The notes beneath the pieces are model-generated. The model searched no databases. It saw only the letters and a program-made list of their open reading frames with translations, and had not been told where the DNA came from. A stretch of DNA of 64,000 bases. Source: Pinus tabuliformis (Eukaryota; Streptophyta; Pinopsida; Pinales; Pinaceae). The position numbers and the translations under genes were made by a program. The stretch covers positions 804,479,592 through 804,543,591 of the forward strand of contig CM062805.1 in the NCBI GenBank assembly GCA_031772625.1. Reading direction: 5' to 3'. Shown here in pieces: positions 33,085 through 42,561 of the stretch. Every line of letters begins with the position of its first letter. Positions within the stretch are counted from its first letter, which is position 1.

Positions 33085-35193
33085 TGGTGGGCTCCAGTAT
33101 TGTAGCAATAATGCTACAACTCCTGGGGCTTCCTATCTCTAATTTTATCAACCCGGTAGTTCATACAAACTTGGAAGTGACGGTGCTGTATGCACAAGTA
33201 CTAGCTCTTGTCGCAGCTGTCACTTGGTCAGCTGGCACAAGTCCACTAGGGCTCAAGCCAACTTCTATATGCTCTTAGAAGAAGCTTTCTAAATGATGGA
33301 CGAGGGCTATCTCAAAGGAAGTTAATCTACTTTGCAAAAATGAACTGAAAGCCAACCAAAACATGGAAACCCTAGTAAACCCTAATCTGACTAGTTTAAC
33401 CTCTATGATGCAATGAATGGAGTGCAAGTGTCTGGAAATGATGCCATTACTTCTAATGATGTGAAATGCATGAACTTAGACTGCTTCTATTGAAAATAAC
33501 ATGTTTTTGTATTTTTGCTTAAATAGTTGGAGTGATGATGATTTTGTTTCTTATTAGGGTTTGGTTGTGCAGAGGTGGTGCGAAAGGAAGGAAAGCTTGG
33601 GAAAGGTTAGGGGGCTAGGAGAGGTCCCAGGGGATCCTTAGCATCAGTCTACAGAAGTCTACAACGTTCGGATGCTCGGCAACCAAGTTTGCAGGCTTCT
33701 ACAGGATGTCTGCAGGGGATCCTACAGGAAACTCAGGGATTCTACAGGAAGTCTGCTAACTTCTACAGGATGCTCTACCATGGGAGTTTTAGGTGATGGT
33801 GAAGTGATGGAGTGGTATGGGTGGATAGGTAAGGTGGAGATGGAGCTGTGATGGCTCAGGGACAGAGAAATAAGATGGAGAAAGAGTGCCTGAAGCTGGT
33901 TGGTGGATAGGAGGATGGAAGCAACGAAAGGTCAAGAAAATGGAGTTACGTGGACAATGGAAGAGTTGGAAGGTGAACGAGCTGAACAGAGGTCGAGTAG
34001 ATGGCTTTAGGCGTGGTTAGGATGAAGAAGAAGGAAGTGGAATGATACCGAGCAGTGTAAATAAAACAAATTGCTTATGTCTTGCACCAAAAACGAGAAT
34101 CCATTAACTTATGCTACATGTGCTATTAAACCTATGAACAACAATGTAAACCGAGAAAAGAAGTTGTGCATGGAGTGAAAATGAAGAAGTATGGTTCAAG
34201 ATCAAAAGTGCATGGATGGATCTTCAATGAAAATGACTATGTTGCAGCTTGCATGGAAGTAAAAGACTGCGTTCTTTTTGGTGGTTGATATGGACTACAC
34301 CCCAATCCCTAAACAGAGATGGCAGTGAAGGCACTAACAACCTTTTTCTTGGAGCTCCAGTGAATTACAAACCTCCTATTCTGATCTAAGCAACTGAAAG
34401 CGTTTTAATCATAAACTAATCCTACTCAATTCTCATTAACGAAATCAAATCAGCAGACTGTGTTCTTGAAATGCATATCAAACAAAGAAACAAAGTGCTG
34501 GAAAGAAAGGCAAATAACATTACAAGAAGAGGAGGTCTATTGCTCTCAGGTTGGGCCCTAACCTGAGAGCTATAGCTCCCTTAAAAGCTCAGAATTAGAT
34601 CCAAATCTGCTTGCCTTTATTCATAATCAAAAGTCTAATGTCATGCCAAAACTGGCTTACAAAACAAACAAACACCGAGCTGTAACTCGTGCTCAGAAAT
34701 TACAATAGTAATTCAAAAGGTCAAAAAGCTTCCAACAAAGGCTACGGCCTTCATATTTATACACAATGAAGATCAAGCTAGCTTCCTCCCTTCGTGTAGC
34801 TTGGCTGTCCAACTGAAAGTCAAACTACTGTAAAACTGCTGATCCTGTAGAACATGTTGGCTGCCTTTAAGCTCGGTGGGGAGAGCTGTTGGAGCTCGGA
34901 GTTAAGGTGACAATCACGAGGGAAGTCATTTAAGGCTGTAGACAACCTACCTATAAACCTGCAATGCCACCTTTGCTGTCTCCTTGTCTCCTTCTGCGTG
35001 GTCTTTTGCTCTCTTTAATGCCAAAAACCTGAAATCATCATGTATTAGCCACATAGATATAATGCTTGCCCTTCTTCCTACAAACAACACGAATATACTA
35101 AGAAATGAATGCATAAGTGATAAAAGATGAATGGTTGAGCAAGGTAAGTAGGCCAATATGAGCCCAAATTGTACCAAAAATTGGGGCTCATCA
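33085..35193 (-). repeat. 5' LTR of Athila-like element 1
   Basis: 2109 bp, paired with 20171-22280. On the coding strand it starts TGATGAGCCCC and ends GAGCCCACCA. It carries a TATA-like box on the minus strand. Confidence 0.95.
34754..34761 (-). promoter_or_regulatory. TATA-like box in the Athila-like 5' LTR
   Basis: TATAAATA on the minus strand, also present in the other LTR at 21841-21848. It lies about 430 bp into the LTR, a reasonable place for the core promoter. Confidence 0.5.
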
Positions 35194-35198
35194 CATAT

Positions 35199-38100
35199 GA
35201 CAGGTGATAAAGAAAAACTTGAGTCATATTCTGCTCTAGAAAAAGGAAAGAAAGTTTCTTTTGGAAATGATACTCCCGCAACTATAAAAGGAAAAGGCAT
35301 TGCTCAGTTAAAATAAAAGGTCAAGGCTGGAAATGTTTTGTATGTTGATGGATTGAAGCATAATATTCTAAGTGTCAGCCAGATTTGTGATCAAAGAACC
35401 GAGGTGATATTCAGATCAAATGGATGTCTTGTTCGCGATCTTGATACAGGTAAAACAGTGATCAAAGGTAAAAGAACTCCAAATAATCTATACATATTTG
35501 AAGAAGGACAACAACAATGCTATCTGAGCAAGGATGATGAGCACTGGTTATGGCATCGGAGGTTGGGGCATCTAAGCTTTTCACAAATAAGGAAAGCATG
35601 CAAATATCAGGCAGTTCGCGATCTTCCAGATATCAAAATTCCAAACAACACCATATGCAAATCATGTCAGTTTGGAAAGCAAACCAGAACTAACTTTCTA
35701 GAGAAGGAAGGATCAGCTAGAATGCCTCTTGAGCTAGTACATACAGATACATGTGGTCCATTCAGGAAAAGAACACCTCGAGGAGAAGAATACTTGATAT
35801 TATCCATTGACGATTTCTCCAGGTTTGTCTAGTTAGGACTTATGAAGCACAAAGATGAAGCATCCGAAAAATTCAAATCCTTCAAAGCCTTGGTTGAAAA
35901 CGAATCAGGACACAAAATTAAGTGCCTCAGATCCAACAGAGGTGGGGAGTTTACCTCAAATGAATTTTTCGATTTCTGTGAAGAACATGGGATAAGAATA
36001 GAATTCTCTATAGCTAGAACTCCTCAGCAAAATGGAGTTGTGGAAAGAATGAACAGAACAGTCCAACAAATGGCTCGTGCTATGCTTGATGAGTCGGGAA
36101 CTCCCGCAACTTTATGGGGTGAAGCTGCACATGCTGTGGTTGTTATTCTCAACAAAACAAATGTCCGGGTGAACAACACTCAAACCCCTCATGAGCTCTG
36201 GTGTGGTGAGACTCCTTCGGTAAAGCACTTCAAAATCTTTCGGAGAAAATGTTATATTAAGAATACTGATGAACAACTTGGCAAACTTGAACCTAGGGCA
36301 GATGAAGGCATTCTTCTTGGTTATTCTCCACATAGCAAAGCATACAAGTGCTACAATAAAATACTTGGCAGAATTGTTGACAGCATTGATGTAGTGGTTG
36401 ATGAGAAGGGATACATTCCTAAGCAAGTACATCATGAAGACATCGAAGAAGATGAAGGCTACCCTCAAAGACAAAACAATGAAGAAGAAGAACCTCAAGA
36501 AGAACCAGAGGAGTAGACAAGAATAGAAGAGAAGACTCCATCCAGATATGTTCAGAAGAATCATCTAGAATCTCAGATTGTGGGACAGAAAGAAGCAGGT
36601 GTAAAAACAAGAAGAACAATTGCAGAAGCTTCAAGCTATTTGGCATTACTCTCTTCCACTGAACCACAAAATGTGAAAGAGGCATGCAAAGATGAATGTT
36701 GGGCCAAAGCAATGGATGAAGAACTTGAGCAGATCGAAAAGAATAACACTTGGGAGTTGGTTCCTAGACCAAAAGATAAGAATGTTATAGGGACAAAATG
36801 GGTCTTAAAAAATAAATTGAATGAAAATGGAGAAGTAATTAGAAACAAGGCCAGACTTGTTTGTAAAGGGTATGCGCAGCAAGAAGGAATAGATTTTGAA
36901 GAAACCTTTTCTCCTGTTGCAAGACTTGAGGCCATCCGAATGTTCCTTTCTCTCTCAAGTTTTCAAAACTTCAAAGTATTTCAAATGGACGTGAAATCAA
37001 CCTTTCTGAATGGAGACTTGGAAGAAGAAGTATACATTGAGCAGCCAGATGGGTTCATTCTTGGAAATGATCCAAATCTTGTATGCAGATTAAAAAAGGC
37101 TCTCTATGGTCTTAAACAAGCTCCAAGGGCTTAGTACTATCGTTTGGACAAATATCTTCATCAACAAGGTTTTTCAAAAGGATCAGCAGATAGCAATCTT
37201 TATATAAAAGTTGAAAATGACAAATTGCTAATACTTGTTGTGTATGTAGATGACATTATCTTTGGCAGCAATGAAGAAGCTATGAGTCAAAGCTTTGCCT
37301 TGGTGATGCAGAAATAATTCGAAATGTCATTTCTGGGAGAACTAACATATTTTCTTGGTTTGCAAATCCAACAAAAAGAAGGAGGGATCTTTTTGTCTCA
37401 AACCAAGTATCTCAAACAGATTTTGAAGAAATATGGCATGGAAGATGCAAAACCAGTATGTACACCCATGATCACAGGATGTAGCATCAGTGCAAACGAT
37501 GAATCTGTAGCAGTGCATCAACCAACCTACAGATCAATGATTGGAAGCTTACTTTATCTGACAGGTACCCGACCGGACATCATGCATGCAGTTGGAATAG
37601 TTGGAAGATTTCAGGAAAATCCGAAAGAGACTCATCTTCAGGCAGTGAAGAGAATTTTCAAATATCTTCAAGGGACTCAAAATTATGGCTTATGGTATCC
37701 TAGAGATACAGATCTCACACTTCATGCGTATACAGATGCAGATTGGGCCGGAAGCGTGGATGACAAGAAAAGCACAAGTGGTGGTGCATTCTTTATGGGT
37801 TCCAGACTAGTATCTTTGTTCAGCAAGAAACAATGTTCGATTGCCTTGTCTACAGCCGAAGCGGAATAAGTTGCTGCTGCATCTTGCTGCACTCAAATCC
37901 TTTGGATGACGCAGACTTTGCAGGATTTTCAAATCACTTGTACACCACCTATCCCCATCTTATGTGATAACACAAGTGCAATCAACATCTCAAAGAATCC
38001 TGTCATGCATTCAAAAACCAAGCACATACCAATCAAATATCATTTTCTCCGGGAACAAGTGCTTGAACAGAAGATCAAGTTGGAGTATGTTCCTTCTAAG

Positions 38101-38199
38101 GAACAAGTTGCTGATATACTCACCAAACCATTGCCCAGGGAGACCTTTGAATACCTCAGGCAAAATCTGGGGGTTGTTGATGCATCATCTTATTGTTGA
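35199..38199 (+). pseudogene. Copia protease remainder, integrase, RT and RNase H
   Basis: The Copia reading resumes right after the second CATAT with T-G-D-K, the residues that normally follow the protease motif. Then come the pre-integrase zinc stretch (W-L-W-H-R-R-L-G-H-L and C-K-S-C-Q-F-G-K), the integrase core (H-T-D-T-C-G-P, P-Q-Q-N-G-V-V-E-R), reverse transcriptase ([22 protein letters not shown]) and RNase H (A-D-W-A-G, S-T-A-E-A-E). Order and spacing are normal for Ty1/Copia. It has about six breaks, so it is a fossil. Confidence 0.93.
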
Positions 38200-38550
38200 A
38201 ACTCTTCTGATTGATGGTTGTACGCATGGTTCATCTGGGGTATATGCGTACATATGATTGGTTGAAGATTGAATGGCACAAGTTCAGGGGGAGCATATAA
38301 TGCATTGTTGGCATTATGGAGGATGTACAGAAGGAGATCATGGATGCTGCTCCGATTATAGCTGCAATATGTCTCTATCTCTTTCATGGTCATTTATGGT
38401 GTTTGGTGGATTATGGTTCTTCTTTGCAGATATGGTTCATTTTCAGGGGGAGCATGTTCTTAGGGGGAGCATAACCCTTTGCCCTTGATGTCAAAGGGGG
38501 AGAATGAAGCTGAATATTTTGAGGTTGCCATCAAGTCCAAAGGGGGAGAT
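38200..38550 (+). other. Copia 3' untranslated region with repeated purine tracts
   Basis: No gene. The word AGGGGGAG recurs at about 38285, 38444, 38460, 38496 and 38541, the last one abutting the 3' LTR as the polypurine tract. Multiple upstream tracts are known in SIRE/Maximus-type Copia elements. Confidence 0.75.
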
Positions 38551-40093
38551 TGTTGGCATTATGATTCTGGTATGGCTCTATGTTACAGATGTTGTACTTG
38601 ATGGCAACACCCTCAAGTGGTTCTAATCAGGCTCTCAAAATGTTGAAAATTAAGAAGTACGCAGGAGAATAGTTCAGAAGATGCATACATGTAGGCACAC
38701 CGTGAAGGAACTGCGGCCACCCACGCAGGTCACCCATTCAGAGGGTGCGTACCCCCAGTTTCACTTACTTCAAGGCAGAGAAGTGCGTTCACGTGGGGTT
38801 TCCTATGTTTGGCCCGTGGTATTTAGCCCGCCGCTCTTGATTCTATGGTTTTGGCCCGTGGTATTGTTTTATATTATTATTATTATTATTGAGCCCCATG
38901 TTTTTGGGCCCCTGGTATTGGTTATCTATGGTATTGATCCATGATTTTAGGAGGATCTTGCCTATATAAAGCAAAGGAGATCACTTGGCTAAGTATCTTT
39001 TGCAAATTGAATATCTTAAGATCTGAAATATTGGGTTATTGCTTTAAAAGCTTGATCTATATGAAAGTGAAGTTAAAAGCGAATCTGTGAAGGGTGATCT
39101 CTTGAACACATGATCAGATCTGGGCATCCGACTAACTATAGCACACTGGTGAACTGCCAATTCGGCCCTAATCAGAAGTACGTAGGTGATTAACGGTGCA
39201 AGTGCGTGGGTACGCAGAGCAGAAACAAGAGAGCCGCGTGTGTACGCAGAGCAGAAGAAGGGGAACTGCGTGGGTATGCAGATCAGAAGAAGGAGAACTG
39301 CGTGTGTATGCAGCGCGATAGAGGTTCAGGTGCGTATGCACAGTAAAAGTACGCAGCGCGATAGTATCTATGAGTGCGTGGTTTCAGTAGCAGTACGCGG
39401 CGCGATAGTGTCTCTGGGTGTGTACCTGCAGTAACAGTACGCAACGCGATTGAAGAAGCAGTGCGTGGGTACGCGGTGCAGCAGAAGGCTCTCTGCGGGT
39501 ATACGCAGGGAAGCAGAAGGTGAAGTACGTAACGACGCTGGCCAGAGAAAGAAAAACTGCGTATCTGTCTTAAGATCTTCTATTGACTGAATTTTTCTGT
39601 TGATAAGGTGTTCTGGGTTTTGTTCTGTTACTGTTGATCTGGTTACTGTAGTTGACTCTGTAATTTACATGTACTTGATGATCATTTGATGTTTATGGAT
39701 CCAGTTTGAAAATTTATGAAAAGTGATCCTTGTAAGAAAAGAAGTAGGGGGTTGTAGCTCCCTTCCAGGAGAGATTGGAAAACGAGAGAGAGTTGTAGCT
39801 CTCTTCAGGTTGCAGCCTGTGTACTGGTAAAGGACTGCACCAGTACAAAATCATTGTAAAAAGAGTTTCTAATTTGAAAGAAGATAGAGACATATTGCAG
39901 CAGGTGGTTTTCACCCACATTGGGTTTCCACCTTATATCTGGTGTTCTTTGGTGTGACTATCTGTCTTTCTTGTTCATGCTCATTATTTTATTGTACTGA
40001 TATGCAAAAATAATTCAAAGTATAAATAAGGAAGATTTGTTAAAAGAACTTGATAATACTGATTCACCCCCCCTCTCAGTATTATTTCCAACA
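38551..40093 (+). repeat. 3' LTR of the Copia element
   Basis: 1543 bp, paired with 16725-18267, with the TATA box at 38963-38970 and CACGTG at 38790-38795. It is followed by the target duplication ATCTT (40094-40098). Confidence 0.95.
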
Positions 40094-40098
40094 ATCTT

Positions 40099-41400
40099 GT
40101 GGAATTAGAGGGGGCATGTGAGATGGCCATGCCTCTTCTATTTGAATTGGGGTGTGCCGCTGCGATTTTATCCTCATAGAGAAACTTCACTTTACTGGGT
40201 CAGAGGCCAAAGGGATTCTTTGTTTTTGTGTCCATTTTGGACCTATCACTCTTACCCCCTGTTGTTTAGTCTCTGGGTTTTCACAATATTCCATCCATTT
40301 TTACATACCGTTCATCTTGTGTTTCCCATTTTGGCCTCCAGTCATACTATCCCCCATCCCCTCCAGAGTCGAGTCAAACGCTACTAGGTCAACCATGCAC
40401 TTTATGCTTTGACAAGGGAAGTCCTTTGTTTGTCCCTCAGTCCCATCATTTTCCATTGTCCCTCGTGTTAGTCCATAAGTCACATTACTATTTTCCCTTG
40501 TGCCTTCGTTGAGGATCCTAATTGCCTCACCTATTTCGGGCCCTATTATGTCGACATCATCTCATTTATTCCAGAAGAATGGCCTAGCAGGTGGCGTATC
40601 TTGGTTCTAGCTTCCATTCTTATTTGGTACCTCAGATTAAGAAGAGGAACTCATTATTTCCCTTTGGCTTGGTTGTTTCATGCTCTTGATTCATACACTT
40701 GATGGTCCAGTGATGTAGTAGATTGTACCAGTGATTTCCGAGTGTGTGTGAGATGTTTCAGAACTCATGAGGGGGTGGCCATTCAGGTAGGCCTCACATG
40801 CCCAGATGCCTTCATATTATACTACAACCTTATATGCATTTCCGCATATTTGATGTGTTCGCTTCCTATGAATCGTAGTTTTCATAGCATACACATCTCC
40901 TTCAAATGATCCATTCAGTTTTGCAGAGCCCTTTGCTTTTAAAAAGGGTTTTTTCGGTTGTTCTACGCTCCCTCCCGCCCATTTTTTGAGGGAAGGGCCA
41001 TTATATCTCATGTACTTAGATATTATTGTATTCAGTCATGGATCATGTTTTTCCAGGTGCATTCTGAATATGGGACACATTGTATTATTTTCTGGCTCAG
41101 TTATACCAGCATGTCATGTACTTCATTACTCAGTTTTATGTTTCTGGGTGCATCATTATTTTTGTACTAAGTTATCTCTGCGGGTATAGGTATGCCTCCC
41201 CTACCTCACTGAGATCTGGTACTACAACATAAAAGGAGACTTGCATTGGTATCGCCCCCTTTCTCCCTATCCTTTTTTGCTTCAGCTCTATTGGTCTCTC
41301 TCTCTCTGTTTGACTCCACTTTGTTGTCTAGTGAATATGTCTTTACAATGTACTTCGGTCATACATTTTGATCCTAACACCCGTACATTGGGGTGCAATC
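40099..41400 (-). pseudogene. Probable remainder of Athila-like element 3 beyond the Copia
   Basis: This DNA was adjacent to 16724 before the Copia arrived. Its minus strand has hydrophilic, Gly/Thr/Glu/Lys-rich coding-like stretches (for example 40483-40301 and 41011-40817), similar in character to the acidic linker of ORF3 on the other side. No named domain is visible, and no pol motifs were found. Assignment to the same element rests mainly on the insertion geometry. Confidence 0.35.
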
Positions 41401-41995
41401 TGTTATCACCAAAAAATTGATCATCTAGCCTAATTTACTAGATGGATCGATGTATACCATGTAAGGCCAATTTTACCATAGTAAAATTTCTTTCACTGTG
41501 AGAAATTACTTGAAAACCACATTTGTTAAGTAATTTATAATTAAACCATGAAGAATAATTAAATAAATCACTATTTATTTATTTTTCTTCTAGGAATAAT
41601 TAATTAAACCATTGTTTAATTAATATCCCTTGTCATATTTGACCCAATTATGAAAAATCAACAGATAAATTATTAATTATCTTATTTTTCTCTAGGAATA
41701 ATTAATTAATCACTAATTAATTATTATTCCTTGTCAATTTTGACTAAATCTCTAAGGGATAATTAAATAAATCATTATTTTTTTATTATTCCTTAACCAT
41801 ATTTCTTGAGATGATAAATAAATCATTTATTTATTTATTATTTCTAAATAAAATTTTAAATAAATTTTCCCTCCTAAACAAATATAATAAAATATTCCAA
41901 GTGGTTATTACAAAAATGGGGTTAATAAGATTTTATTATCGTTCATTATTTGAGGATAACTCAATATTTTGTTATAAATAAAAGGGTTTTCCATT
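41401..41995. repeat. AT-rich degenerate repeat
   Basis: Three to four diverged copies of a unit of about 70-110 bp: 'ctaggaataattaattaa', then 'cattgtttaattaatat' and 'ccttgtcatatttgacc' with variants. They are found at about 41590, 41690, 41755 and 41800. No coding capacity. Confidence 0.7.
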
Positions 41996-42112
41996 CATTA
42001 TTCACTTTGATTATTTTCATTGTTCCACTCACTATTGTAACTTTGATTATTATCACCGTCACACACCATTTTTCTTCCATTTGAGTTCCCATTGAGATCA
42101 AACATTTTATTT
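41996..42112. other. Short stretch before the truncated LTR
   Basis: The word 'ctttgattatt' occurs twice about 43 bp apart. There is no similarity to the missing 5' part of the Gypsy LTR, so the LTR next to it is truncated here. Confidence 0.5.
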
Positions 42113-42518
42113 GTTGGGTCCTCGGAGAGATCTTTCCAACGGGCTATCATGCACGTCAAACGGAGATTGTACGACCAATTCGCAACCCCGGGAAGTTGAT
42201 GTACCAACTTACCCAAAAATGGGGCCCACAATTTGGCGTTTCATCTTCTAGGGTTAGGTTTTGGAATGTGAAGGGTTTTCCATTGTTTCCCAACAATAAA
42301 TAGGCCTTCGAGCCTCATTGTAAGACAGTTCAGAGGCATGTAGCCACCACATCTCTTCTCAGAGATAAGCTACCATCACCCTAGCTGGTTTATTTCCAGT
42401 TCTGTTTGTAAGCATTTTTCAGTATTTTACAGTAATGAATTAAGGTATTATTTCCGCTGCATATCTGTCTTTATGGTTATCTCTGTATTTTATTGCGTTC
42501 TTGTTTAAATCCGGACCA
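42113..42518 (+). repeat. Partial LTR A of the Gypsy array
   Basis: It matches the last 400 bp or so of the complete LTR at 48310-48929, from 'tcctcggagagatcttt' to the CCGGACCA end. The first third is absent. Confidence 0.88.
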
Positions 42519-42519
42519 A

Positions 42520-42531
42520 TGGTATCAGAGC
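42520..42531 (+). other. Primer-binding site, Gypsy copy 1
   Basis: 'tggtatcagagc', complementary to initiator Met-tRNA, one base after LTR A. The same site follows LTR B at about 48931-48942. Confidence 0.85.
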
Positions 42532-42561
42532 GGTCTGCTTTTCTTCTCTATTTTTCTTTGC

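Larger units (their letters stand above)
20171..35193 (-). mobile_element. Athila-like Ty3/Gypsy element 1, nested in the Copia
   Basis: A 15.0-kb minus-strand element with LTRs at 20171-22280 (3') and 33085-35193 (5'), reading TGATGAGCC...CCCACCA on the coding strand and flanked by CATAT. From 5' to 3' on the minus strand it has an Asp-tRNA primer site, a leader with short tandem repeats, gag-protease, pol (reverse transcriptase, RNase H, integrase), a 2.2-kb repeat-rich spacer, a third gene (ORF3) and a purine tract. The D-L-G-A protease motif, the Asp-tRNA site and the extra sense-strand gene after pol all point to Athila/Tat. The LTRs differ by only about one percent by eye, so it is the youngest large insertion here. 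Coding parts are long and mostly open, with about four breaks, so it is probably non-autonomous. Confidence 0.93.
16725..40093 (+). mobile_element. Ty1/Copia LTR retrotransposon, host of a nested Athila-like element
   Basis: Two 1543-bp LTRs (16725-18267 and 38551-40093) in direct orientation, both TGTTGG...CCAACA, are flanked by the 5-bp duplication ATCTT. A Met-tRNA-type primer site follows the left LTR and a purine tract precedes the right one. The domain order is gag, protease, integrase, reverse transcriptase, RNase H, which defines Copia. Long LTRs, the gag type and several AGGGGGAG tracts before the 3' LTR suggest the SIRE/Maximus lineage, but this was not tested. Without the inserted element (20171-35193 plus one duplication) it is about 8.3 kb. 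The LTRs differ by a few percent by eye, many changes being C/T or G/A. The coding region has about half a dozen breaks besides the insertion, so it is not autonomous. Confidence 0.95.

Noticed and set aside
42493-42561. N-terminal extension of the Gypsy gag frame upstream of 42562
   Set aside because: It would translate the LTR end and the primer-binding site; the start is more likely at 42562 or 42652.
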